Origin: Hydrangea macrophylla
Taxonomy: Eukaryota; Streptophyta; Magnoliopsida; Cornales; Hydrangeaceae
Assembly (NCBI GenBank): GCA_033977485.1
Contig: CM066995.1
Location: forward strand, 50,715,162-50,779,161
Reading direction: 5' to 3'
Length of the DNA: 64,000 nucleotides
This document shows, in pieces, positions 24,701-35,453 of the stretch. The notes under the pieces were generated by a model that did no database searches, was not told the origin of the DNA, and was given only the letters and a program-made list of their open reading frames with translations. Within the stretch, counting starts at the first letter, position 1. Each line of letters begins with the position of its first letter. The position numbers were made by a program, and so were the translations under genes.

Positions 24701-25101
24701 CTATTTTTTTGCCAGAATCTATTTGTATTATTTTCTGCCCACTTGCAAACAAAAATTGAATAAAAGCAATAAAGCGTGCGCATCATGCAGCACGTGCAAC
24801 AAGACCAAGCTATGGTAGCATTCATTCATAAAGGTCATAACAAGTAATAATAAAAGTGCCAGAGCAAGCCATGGTCACAATCGAATAAGAAAAAAGCAGT
24901 AAGCAATAAAATGCGGGACCAAGCCATGGTCACAATCACAAAAATGGAAGTATGCTGGAAATAAAGTTGTGCAGATGCCTATCCTATCCCGGCTATCCAA
25001 TAGCCGCCATCAAAATAAGTGTATGTATATACAGTCATCCAAGTGTGTGTGACCTCTCCAGAAACACTCAAAAAGTAAAAGAAAATATAAAAGATGTGAG
25101 G

Positions 25102-27740
25102 TCAACCCCGGCCCCGGCCTCGAGTCTGGCGCATGACACGTCTGAGGGGCTCCTCCTCTGACTCAGTTCCGCTCCCACCAACTCTGCCTCCTCCTCTGCC
25201 TCCATCTCAGTCGCCAGTGCTACCTTCACCTCGTCCGGCACTGCTACCTCCAAGAGCGTCGCTAAAACTGATGCTGAACTGCTAAAGCCACTGCTGAAGC
25301 TCTTCCACCTGTTGGGCCAGCGCCCTGTTCTCCTCCACCTAAAAGGAGAGAGGAGGTAAAACTCAGGAGTTCTTAAGATAAAATGAAATTTTGAAAGTAG
25401 AGTGGAGATTTTACCTGGGCCCTTAGTTGGGCTGCGACCATCACCCGAGCTCCCTCATGCTGAAACCAAGAGCCGAAAATAAAGATTAGTAAATAAGAGG
25501 TAGCCAAATTCAATGTGAGAGACGAGAATAAATTCTTACCATCCACTCTCGCCCGAGGACCCACTGCCGCACATTGTGGGCATATGTCAAGCCATCCTCT
25601 GCGTAAGCACGCGGGACATCATCATACTGAAGAGGAATGGTAGGGGCACCCTGAGAGAGTCAGGGAATCATCGTCGAGAACTGATCACCAAAGAAGATAG
25701 TCGACATGGCCCAATCCCACTCGGGTAAGGCGGGAGGACGAACAGCAGCAGGGACGGGCTGCAAACAACAAGGATGAAATGTAAATAAAGAATAAGAGAG
25801 AACTAAGGAAAGGATAAAAAATCATATACTCGCCCGAGTTACTTCCATCAGAGGGTAGTTTGGCATCAGCTTAACAGCACGAAAAGCTGCATATCTCATG
25901 GGGGGGTCCACGAAGTCATGGATGCCCAAGCCAATCAGAGCGGCTGCAAGCGCACTACCCTGAAGCGTGTTCGTGGCTCTCATAGAATCCGAAGGAGGGT
26001 GTGGCATGAAGAATCCAGGAGCTTCCAGAGACTGCCTAGTCACCTTCTCTCCCAAATACCACACCCGGGCTTCTGGCCCATCTAGTAGCCATCTCATCGG
26101 GTCGTACCCACCCGATGCCTATATCCCCCACAGAAGTAGTGGGAAGCACCCTAAGCCATGGCTGCCAACAAAAGTGTGGCTCTCTCAAGTTCGTCAGGAA
26201 GTTCCTGGACGCCGTAAAATCGTGAGCCCCGGTCTTCCGCCCGACCCTATCCTTTGCCCAATTCAGTTCCTGGGGCATGATGAGGGCGTCAGCATCGCGT
26301 GTCTCAGGGGACATCATGTGAAGAGACTCTTGGGACCAAATCTTCAATATAAATAAGGAAAAGAAAAAGAAGGCGTGAGTCTCACAGTTTAAATAATTTC
26401 TGAAAGTGTGATAAACAATGAAATATAATAAAAAAAATCAAGAAGAGGACGTACCTCCCATGCCCTCCAGAAACCAGCTATAGAAGCTGGCCGATCCTGG
26501 GAAATGTCCCCCATATGCTTGTACAGGATGGCTAATCCTACACCACCCTAGTCGTACTCGAGTATCCGATCCATAGGCTCCAAGGACGCTACCAGTGTGA
26601 CAGAGATCTGGTTGCCCTTGGTGCTCAACAGAGAGCACCCCGGCATGTACATAAGGACACCACGGGCCATCTACTGGTCAGTAAAGCCCTGCTGGTCCCT
26701 GTACGTATCCATGAACCTCTTGGTCATGACCAAGGGCTCGTCTGGGATGACTCCTAAAAGTGGCTTGACCTAGTCCCACTCTGACACCGCATCCAGGTAC
26801 CTCAGGCGCTCCCCCCCAAAGGGGATCCCTGTGATCATTGAGAAGTCGAGCGGGGTCATGGTCATCTCCCCAAAGTCAAAATGGAACGTGTTGGTGGTGT
26901 CCCACCAACGCTCTGCTAGGGCGTGTATCTGACAAAGATCGTTTAAGCTATTCGTCAAGAGCTTGACAAAGTCTCTGAAGCCAACAACAATAATGAGACC
27001 CTTCACCGTCTCGTTCAGCTCCTCGTACCACTCAAAATCGTGAGCCAGACTACTGTGGCCCTTTAACACGTTGGACTGGAGCTGCAAAAGTTATAAGATT
27101 CAAACATCAGCAAGTGAATGAGTGAAAGCAATAAAATGAAATAAAAAATGGAAGTAATGGAACAAAGTAAAAGTGAATAATGGATAGGAGCAAATTAGAA
27201 CAATCCAAGCATAGCACTCATTTTTTTTTTCTCAAAAGTTTTCGTAAGGTTTGTAAAGGGCATTTGAAGGAATGGAAATAAAGGAATAAACAAAAAGTAA
27301 ATGAATAAACGAAGAGCGATTGTAGCACTCAAAAAACTTGTAAGCGTAAAAGTCACATTTATGGGAGGGTATACAAAGTTATGATCAACATGCATTACAT
27401 TTATAAATTCTTTCGAAAAAGTGAATAAAGTGAAGAAACAATGAACTGAGCATGGATGAATAAACATGGTTCATAAGAACGATAGTCGCATTACATGAAA
27501 AGCATGAGGAGTTTTCTTCGTCGTGCATCACATTCATATGGAAGAATATAATGTCACTGCATTCATGAGATTCATAAAAGAATAACTGGACAAGAAAAGT
27601 ACGAGTGGGAACAAGTGTACCTGTCACTGGAATGCCCGTGTAGATAGATGCTTGTTCGGGTCTCGAAGCAAGAAAGTAGGATCGGAGTGGGGAGTGGCCG
27701 TGTACTTGGCCTTCTTCTTGCTCCTCGAGCTGCTAGCCAT
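25102..27740 (-). pseudogene. Antisense gene 1 of element G: six-exon plant mobile domain (PMD) gene
   Basis: Minus strand. Inferred exons: 27740-27621, 27081-26455, 26341-about 25830, 25758-25540, 25459-25415, 25338-25102, nearly all with GT/AG borders in phase 0. Exon 1 is Ser/Lys rich (MASSSRSKKKAKYTA). Exon 2 has the PMD core (LAERWWDTTNTFHFDFGEMT, then DFSMITGIPFGGE, and GGVGLAILYKHMG). Exon 3 has EARVWYLGEKV and FFMPHPPSDSM. Exon 6 has a coiled coil (ENRALAQQVEELQQW) and an RG tail ending RGRGRG. Stops at 27626, about 26772, 26668, 26550, 25664, 25281 and about 25194 mostly fit single C-to-T or G-to-A changes; a frameshift lies near 26100. PMD proteins are known from plants and plant transposons. 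Expression and function are unknown. Confidence 0.75.
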
Positions 27741-27743
27741 AAC

Positions 27744-27843
27744 CTGTTAAAAGGAAAAAGAACGAAATGTCGATTCTTTTGGAAAAATCAAGAAAATAAC
27801 TAAAATAAAGGAAAAAATGAAGTTCTGATCGAGAAGAACTTAC
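27744..27843 (-). other. 5' UTR intron of antisense gene 1
   Basis: 100 nt, donor TAG|GTAAGTTC at 27843 and acceptor TTTTAACAG|GTT ending at 27744, three bases before the start codon at 27740. It is T-rich, as plant introns are. Leader introns next to the ATG are common in expressed plant genes. Confidence 0.65.
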
Positions 27844-27959
27844 CTATGGATCCTTTAGATCAATGTGAGGAAAAGAGAAAAAATCTCCAAAGAGCTTCAG
27901 ATTCGAGAGGTTGTGAGAAGTAAAGAAGAAATGAAGTAAAAACTAGAGTATAAGCATTC

Positions 27960-28100
27960 TGCTGTTTTAAACGACACTCCGAAAACTGTGCACGGTAGTC
28001 TATGAAATGTCGTGCAACACTCACCAAGTGCTGTAGCGGCACTCACGGAGTGCCGCACAGCATTCACGGATTGCCGCATTTTGAAGAGTGTGACGCGAGT
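27960..28100 (-). promoter_or_regulatory. Promoter module of antisense gene 1
   Basis: GTGCCG/GGCACTC inverted repeats on both strands (27985-28080), for example AGCGGCACTCACGGAGTGCC, upstream of a TTATACTCTAG element near 27950 and the leader exon. This is the same module type as in the B, G and F LTRs. Confidence 0.5.
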
Positions 28101-28224
28101 ATGGCGGTTTAAGTGCCGTTTATTTTCCCCCCAAAATTCAAAATTAACCCCAAAATTTGAATTCAAACCCCCTGATTTTGCCCACTTTTGGCAATTTTGT
28201 CCCCAAATAATATCTTTTGGAGTA

Positions 28225-28452
28225 TTTCGATCCCTGATTTCAAATTTAAAATGAATTTAGGTCCAATTGACCCCTGATTTTGAAAATTGAAATTAATTTA
28301 GGTCTGATTGACCCCTGATTTTAAAAATTGAAATGAATTTGGGACTATTGACTCCTAATTTTGAAAATTTTGAAATGAATTTGGGTCCGATTGACCCCTG
28401 ATTTTAAAAAATTAAAACGAATTTAGTGTGATAGACTCTTAATTTTAAAAAT
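28225..28452 (+). repeat. Tandem repeat, about 55 bp unit, 4 to 5 copies
   Basis: Diverged direct repeats containing GAATTTAGGTCCGATTGACC then CCTGATTTT and an A/T-rich half. AT-rich, non-coding. Lies in element G between antisense gene 1 and the 42-bp array. Confidence 0.75.
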
Positions 28453-28454
28453 TT

Positions 28455-28930
28455 TAAGCAAACATATCCGACGGGGTCAAAGGGCTACGGATTTTCAGAG
28501 CAAACATATTCGACGGGGCCGAAGGGCTAGGCATTTTCAGAGCAAACATATCCGACGGGGTCGAAGGGCTACGGATTCTCAGAGCAAACATATCCGACGG
28601 GGCCGAAGGGCTGCGAATTCTCAGAGCAAACATATCCGACGGGGCCGAAGGGCTGCGAATTCTCAGAGTAAACATATCCGATGGGGCCGAAGGGCTGCGG
28701 ATTTTCAGGTCAAACATATCTGATAGAACCGAAGGGCTGCGAATTTTCAGAGCAAACATATCCGACGGGGCCGAAAGGCTGTGAATTTTCAGAGCAAAAC
28801 ATATCCAACGGGGCCGTAGGGCTGCGGATTTTCAGAGCAAACATATCCAATGGGGCCGAAGGGCTGCGGATTCTCAGAGCAAATATATCCGACGGGGCTG
28901 AAGGGCTACAAATTTTCAGAGCAAACACGC
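28455..28930 (+). repeat. Tandem repeat, 42-bp unit, about 11 copies
   Basis: Unit starts AGCAAACATATCCGACGGGG and ends GGGCTGCGAATTTTCAG, repeated head to tail from 28455 to about 28924. Because 42 is a multiple of three, open frames appear on both strands that encode 14-residue repeats (MFALRIRSPSAPSD). I treat these as a by-product of the repeat, not as genes. Confidence 0.85.
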
Positions 28931-29477
28931 ATTAACACCAGGGCCTAAGTCGCGAAAAGCAACCCAGCCAATTGCGTTCGTCTAACTGTTCAGGATAGTC
29001 ACAAATCTTAAAAATAGTCAACCCGATAATCACAAACTCTAAACTTCAAAAATAACTCGTCTCTAAATCGGAGTGACCAAGAGCATTGAAGAGCATGATA
29101 TTTGGATTGCATTGGGATATGTCGTGATAGCACGATTTTCGAATCACATCATTTGTAGAGCATGAAATTGCATTGACAACCTTCATTGCGTGAGCACGTG
29201 CATCATGACAGGATAGGTGCATCCATCTGTATGATTACTTGTTCTTGTGTGTGTTTATCCCTGGTGCGAACTACGTCTTGGTCTGATTCCCAAAAGGATA
29301 CGTAGGCAGCTCACCATTGAGCACGACCGACATGAACCATTTGTGCAGCCGTTTTTGCAACGCATTTTGTTTTTTTACCTGAATTCGATGGTCTGGTCAA
29401 AGGCTTGTCTTCACACAGGCTTCAACACTCACTTATGACACGCATTGCTCCACAAGCTCTGTCGAAGAGGGGCAAAC
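28931..29477 (+). other. Region before the 3' LTR of element G, with polypurine tract
   Basis: No gene. It holds the second copy of the GAACTACG...GGATACGTAGGCA segment (about 29267-29312) and the polypurine tract GAAGAGGGGCAAAC at 29464-29477, which primes plus-strand DNA and abuts the LTR. Confidence 0.7.
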
Positions 29478-32220
29478 TGTGGACACCCCAATTTTGATCA
29501 CATGTCGAATTAAGGGGAGTATTACCTCTAAGATCCAATGATGATAAGCGTCCGACTAATCCAAGACTTCCAAAGGTGATTCAAGCTCTTCTGAAGGCTC
29601 TTTCAATTCAAAACAAAAACGAAAAGAGAAAATAGAGGAAAACGGCATATGGTAAGTTCTGCAGTAGTCACGGGATGTCGTACGACACTCTTTGAATGCC
29701 GCAAATTTCACTAAGTGCCGCAAAAATTGACTTTCACGAAGAAAAAAAAAAGGGCAGTCCGAAGAGTTGTCTGCGGCACTTCATGAGTGCCGATGTGGCA
29801 TTCTTTGAATGCCGTTCCGGAAAACAATGAGTGTCGCAACGGCATTCATTGAGTGCTGCGGATATCTCCCGAGTGCCGCATTTTTGCGATAGTCTGTTCT
29901 AAAATAGGTCGGTTTATACCTTCATAAGGCGGCCGGAATTAGGGTTTTGGCTGCGAATTTTCCAAAGTAACCCTCCAAAGATTGCCTATATATAGAGGAT
30001 GTGTATCCCATTAATAGGGACTTGAAAAAATTAGAATGTTTGGATCCCAATATTGATTCTCCTCCAAGAATTTTCTAAATTAGGAAGAGAAGTAAAGAGA
30101 ATTGGCAAGAAAGAGTAAGAAGAAGAGCTTGATTACTCCTTGAAGAGTCTTAAAGCAACCAAAAGTTGAGGATAATTAGAGGTAAGCTCTAAATTACTTA
30201 GTTTTAACATTCAAGTTCAATCACAATATATAGATACTTAGGATCTTTTACACATTTTCAAAACCCCTCTTCCTACCTCATTTCATCACACACCACATAT
30301 ATTGTGATTGAACTCTCATTTCATTAGTTTGGATCAAATAGCCATGGGATTAAAGTTTAAATAAATCTTGGAGTTTGATGTTGCTTGAACTTTGATTTCT
30401 TTTCTTTTGACTATGTCTATTTTTTTATATTCATAAGACTTTCAATGTCTTACTTGAATCCTTTTGTTTAGAATCCCTCAATATTCTTATGAACTCATGA
30501 TTCATGAGAGGATTGAGGTTGATATTAGTGTATTGAGTCAATGGGTTCAAGCTTTTACCATAGTTTGAATTCATTACCTTGGAAATTTATGAAGTTTATT
30601 CATACTTCATTAAATCCACTAGTTTAAGTGTCCTTAGTCTCCAATGATCATCAAATGGTAGCAGAAGTAGTTTGGATTAAGCCTAACTTCATGGTTTAGT
30701 AGTTGGGGTTAACCAACAAAGATGAACTTGAACAAATGGTGCAGTGAATTCAATGACCACATTTGATCAAAGATTTTTAGTTAAATAATGAACCATTGGA
30801 ATCAAATGAAACCAACTAGAAAGTGTCAATAACATAAATTTTTACCGTTGTAATTTTTGTTTTAATGAGATTTTCAGTTAACATGGTTTGGTCATAGGTT
30901 TTGTGAAACAACAATAATCTGCCTAGAATTTCATAACATTAATACCCTTTTGAAATTAGTAGATCAGAACCGTAATCAAATATTTTTTACCCTAAATAAA
31001 TTTTTCTATGTAGTTTACTATGTTAAGAAGATCTCCTAAAAAGATTAGACCACTCTGATATTTCTACTATTTTTAATAAAACAAACAAAAATTCTGGACA
31101 GAGAGTTGTAAGTTTCTAAGTGACGTCTAGTTTTTGCCCATTTTCCGGAGATCCGACCATTCAATCTTTGATTTTCTTTTTAGATTAGAAACTAGACTTA
31201 TAGAGGCATCTTGAGTCCAAAATTCTTTGACATCGAATCATGGGAAGTATGCCTTTCCATTTTTAGAGGGTCGGGTCTGCTCTCTAGAATTTCCAGAATC
31301 TTGTGATAGATTTAACCAACCTTGTAAATAATGGTCCAAATGATCTTTTCTTGACCTAGGGCTTATACTATGCTTTGATAATAATTAGTTAAGCTTAAAT
31401 CTAGAGACCAAATGATCCAAATCAATGAATAATTCATAATTCATTCTTGCTCATGCTCATGCTCATGCTCATGCATTCATTCACATGTGTTGATACTTGT
31501 AATTATAACCTCTTTTCCTTAGCTAGAAGATTAAGCATGTTGTTTAGGGTTTAATATTATATAGTTTAAATCATGTAGACTAACCCTTTGTTTTGTAGCA
31601 CTATCAAGGTATGATTTCTTAAAGTCCTTTCTAGTTTATCTTAGTTTCTTGATTTTATTGATTTTTCGACTCCATGTACGACACCATAGAAATAGGTCTT
31701 GTTTTATTTGTATACTTGAATTAGAGACTCTCTTACTAGGATTTTATTTTGTTTGCAAGCATTGCACATTTAATATTCGTGGCTGGACCCCGGGTAAATT
31801 CCCTTGTTCCCTATTGCATATCATGTCGCTTGCTTAATGAATTATGCGGTTTTTGAATGTTATTTTGCCCTTAGCAATCTTACACCCTTTGGACATGCTT
31901 TTGTGATGTATATTTATACATATGTATTAGTTAAGGACACATTTAGATTAATAATTCGATTAAAAGGATGTTGAGTAGAGGCCTATCTCGAGATTGGATA
32001 AGAGAGGGTGTTTTAGTCCATCGGGCTCCTTCCTCTATCATTCCATAATCCCTGGACCTGGTTAATATCTGGTTTCCAAAAGATCGGTTTGCTTTAAAAT
32101 GGTTTCTTATTTTTTCTTTTAAAAATTAAGTGGAGATTCGTTTTGAATTTGAATTTAGAAGGGGTTTTAAATAAAAAAAAAAAAAAAAAGCTGTGGGTAA
32201 GTTAAACTGTAGTATCCACA
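29478..32220 (+). repeat. 3' LTR of element G
   Basis: 2743 bp, begins TGTGGACACCCCAATTTTGA and ends AGTATCCACA. Homologous to the B LTR. The promoter module is at 29640-29890 and the TATA box TATATATAG at 29987-29995. A GCTCAT microsatellite (about four copies) lies at 31448-31472 and an A-run at about 32172-32189. No gene. Confidence 0.9.
29640..29995 (+). promoter_or_regulatory. Promoter of the G LTR: inverted-repeat module plus TATA box
   Basis: Module of GGCACT/AGTGCCG repeats 29640-29890 (for example GCGGCACTTCATGAGTGCCG), then TATATATAG at 29987-29995, about 500 bp into the LTR. Same arrangement as in B. Confidence 0.6.
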
Positions 32221-35200
32221 GAGACCCATAGCTTCGTGCTTCACAATGATCGAAAAGGACTCCTGGAAGTTGGTTCTATCTCTTGAAATGACCAAAATAC
32301 CTCTGAAGCCCAAACACTCCCAGATTTGGACCGAAAGTTCTGGAAACATGCCATGTCATAAGAAAAGTGATAAAATAAGTTTTTATGCAAAATCAGATGA
32401 AATCGTCAGCTTCCAGAGACTCCCGGAGTCCCAGAAGTTCCCGGAAAGTCCCCGTTGACCAGTTTGACCCATGTTTGACTGGGGTTTGATCGAAATCATC
32501 CAAATTCTCCAGAAAGTTTTGAGATCATTCTAGATCATGTGAAAAGTACTAAAATGAGTTTTAAAACAAAATCGGATGAAAACGTCAACTTCTGGGAGCT
32601 TCCAGAGGTTCCCAGAACTTCCTGGAGATCCTAGGTTTGGCCGAATTGACCTAAAAGTTGACTTTGAACCAGAGCACTGTATCATTTTTCAAATATTTTT
32701 CATGGATACTAGAGGTCAATAGCTTTCCAATAGTATATCGCACATAATTTCTGAATTTAAAACGAATTTATTATAAATTTTCGAAGGTGAAAAGGCGATC
32801 AAATCGACTTTTATTGCGAATACCGCAAAACTTTTCAAAATGACATATCTCCGAACTATTTTTTTATGGAAAGTAGACTCTATTACCTTTCCAATGGTAT
32901 ATCACAAGCTCAATTTGGAGTTCATACGCATTTTCTGTGAATTTCAGACAAAATAGGGCATTTTGCGAATACCGAAACCTCTGGGGGCCTAAATACAAAT
33001 TTTTGGGCGTCTAAATAGCAGTGCCGTGGCGTTACTGGGCCACTACTGTGGCAGCCACTGCTGCGGCGGTACATGGCCAGTGCCGTGGCGGCACTCAACC
33101 CCCATAGAATCCATTTTTGTAATTTATTTTGGGGTCCAAATTGAATAATTGAAAGTCAAAACGACATAGTTTCTTGTTCATAGATGTTTGGGACCAATGG
33201 GAACACTTTCTAAATCCCAAAATCACCCCAAATTAGCCTATATAAACCCCCCTTTGCTCTTAATTTTGGGGGGGCCAAGTGTAAAACTAAAAAAATTGTA
33301 GAGAGGAAGAGAGATAGAGATAGGTTTAGAGGAGGGAAAGGGAGCTTCTCCCACTGATTTTCCATAAGAAAGTGAGTTATAATCTTGTTTCCTTCCATTG
33401 CTTCTCTTATACTTCATATTCAAATCCTCCCCAACCACCAATATTGAGCAATCTTGAGTTAGGATGCTACTTCCATGTCCAAATGTCAATATCTATGAGT
33501 GAAACACCAAGTCTAGGTACAAAATCACATTGGTTATCATCTATTGATTGTTATTATTTGCTTGTTTATATAAATGTTCATCTCTCCTTACCTCATTTCT
33601 TTTTGATTTTTCAATATTTACGTACTAGTTCATCATCATCTAGATGATGACATGGTGTTTGAGGTGAGTGAATCCTTATGGATAGTAGCTCTTGACCTCA
33701 AAAACATGTTTGAGAGATGATGATTCCAACTTCAATACTTCCAAAGTATTCTTGAAGTTATGCTCAAATGAAAACAAATCTCTCCAACAATCTTGGAAAT
33801 TCTTGACTTGAGTTTGATATTAGTTTCCCAAGTGGTTTTAATCCCCTTTTAGTGCTAGAAATGTGCTTTCAAAACCCCTATTTCAAAACCCTCTAAAACC
33901 TCCACTAGTTGGATTCCAAGAAATAAACCTTGTTTTCTCAAGAAATCTTCAAAACAGTGAATGATCTGAGTTCAAAGATTTCTCTAGAACTCAATACTCA
34001 ATGTATGGATGCAAGACCACTTGGAAAGTCTTCCTAACTCATTAGAGAACACCCAAGATTTTTGGTTTGGTTTGGAAACACTTGGAAGGGTTCCATTTTG
34101 GACCAAACATTCATTCCAGACATTTTGTTTTTACTATTACAGCAGCTTGGTTAATTATCAACTTGTTGTCCAGAAAACTTTTCTAATATAAGTGCTCCCA
34201 ACTCATTTTTTCCTTTAACTATAGTGTCTTGGGGAACGTTTTGAATAATATGGGCCTCCAGATGTTTTGTTTTCATTTTATAAGATTTTTCAACATTTCA
34301 GTCGACAGTACGGACTCTATTTCTGAGTAACCTCTATTGTTTATATGATTTCTTTCAATCTGTAATAGTTATTGAAGATTGACTTTTTGATATGTGTTCT
34401 AGACACAATAAGCATGATCTCCATAAAATATTATGAACTAAAAACATTTCCAACCCCACTTTTCTATTTTTACAAGATCATCTCACTATTCTGTCCACTA
34501 TTCATAGCAAGCATACTTTCACTTTCATTCTTTGATTGGATGCTTACATGCACTCCAAATTAGCTCATATCATAGGAAGTAGTTCATACTACATTTTTGT
34601 ACATCCTATAATGAAATTCTTCATTCATTCATGCATATTTTAGACTTCTAAGTCACTTTAGAAAGTCCATGTATACAAACACACTACAACCTTTGCACAT
34701 TCTAAGATCATACATTGCATCCATGCAAGATTTGGAGTTTTTGTGACTACTAATCTAAGTTGATTATAAGGAATGAACTTGATCATACGTTCATGCTTCT
34801 CCTCGATCTAATCTTCCTTTCTCATCCGTCCTGGGGATTGAGAGGTCTTCTTTTCACAAAGATTAACATGCATCATTCTAGTTTGCTAAGCATATGTTGA
34901 TTTATTTGATTATTTGTTTCAAGAACAATTCATCTCCCCTTTAGATTAGGAAAACTTGATTAATTGATATGTGATTAGACGATTTTTCCTAGGTTTATTT
35001 GTGTGATCTTTCACTTTGTATTGTGTGATATTTGGCTTAAATCTTATGAATGATATCTTATCTTTTGATCTTCCATTTCAATTTTCTTATGAGATATAAT
35101 ATACTATCATAGTATTAATTGTCGACCAAACATAGTATAAGATGATTATTTGGATGCTAATTGAGGCATGTCAAGAGACGAGGCGAGTTGAGGGTGTTTT

Positions 35201-35432
35201 AGTCACGACAAATGTTCCTTCCTCTCTCGTACCAAAACCCTAGCCAAGTTCTTTGGTTATCAAGGGTCGGTGCCCTTTATCCATTTGGGTGAGTCAAAAT
35301 CGGGTTTCTTGGTTCCCTAAAGTCCAAGTGGCGACTTTGTATCTATTTTCAACAGACCTTCCTTTTCTTTTCTTTGATCCAAATCAATTTCAAGCCAACA
35401 AAAGAGTGGACGACCAATTCCGCATGTCCACA
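32221..35432 (+). repeat. 5' LTR of element F (front part missing)
   Basis: About 3.2 kb, ending ATGTCCACA directly before the ATC spacer and primer site. It holds internal near-duplications: about 32340-32460 repeats as 32540-32640, and 32660-32830 as 32835-32980. A GTGCCG-rich module lies at 33020-33105, with a TATA box TATATAAA at 33239-33246 and a GA-rich leader at 33300-33345. The LTR start is not visible because element G abuts it at 32220. No gene. Confidence 0.75.
33020..33246 (+). promoter_or_regulatory. Promoter of the F LTR
   Basis: GC-rich cluster with AGTGCCGTGGCG, GCAGCCACTGCTGCGGCGG and AGTGCCGTGGCGGCACTC (33020-33105), then TATATAAA at 33239-33246. The module is more diverged than in B and G, but in the same position relative to the TATA box. 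Confidence 0.5.
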
Positions 35433-35435
35433 ATC

Positions 35436-35453
35436 TGGCGACTCTGCTGGGGA
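35436..35453 (+). promoter_or_regulatory. Primer-binding site of element F
   Basis: TGGCGACTCTGCTGGGGA, with the ATC spacer after the LTR end. Identical to the element B site. Confidence 0.85.

Larger units (their letters stand above)
19316..32220 (+). mobile_element. Element G: Tat-lineage LTR retrotransposon with antisense genes, 5' part beyond left edge
   Basis: Plus strand: pol from 19316 (joined to element B) to 22736, a 6.7-kb post-pol block with two minus-strand genes (23406-24475 and 25102-27740), tandem repeats, polypurine tract (GAAGAGGGGCAAAC, 29464-29477) and 3' LTR 29478-32220. Its 5' LTR, gag and protease must lie left of B and A. The base after the LTR starts GAGAC, the expected 5-bp target duplication. 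Dual RNase H and antisense ORFs between pol and the 3' LTR are known Tat traits. Confidence 0.88.

Noticed and set aside
28454..28935. Proteins of 72-101 residues with 14-residue repeats
   Set aside because: Produced by the 42-bp DNA repeat on either strand; no start context or neighbours supporting a gene.
32221..35432. Host gene or promoter between G and F
   Set aside because: The sequence runs directly into a primer site and gag and has the LTR-type promoter module, so it is the F LTR.
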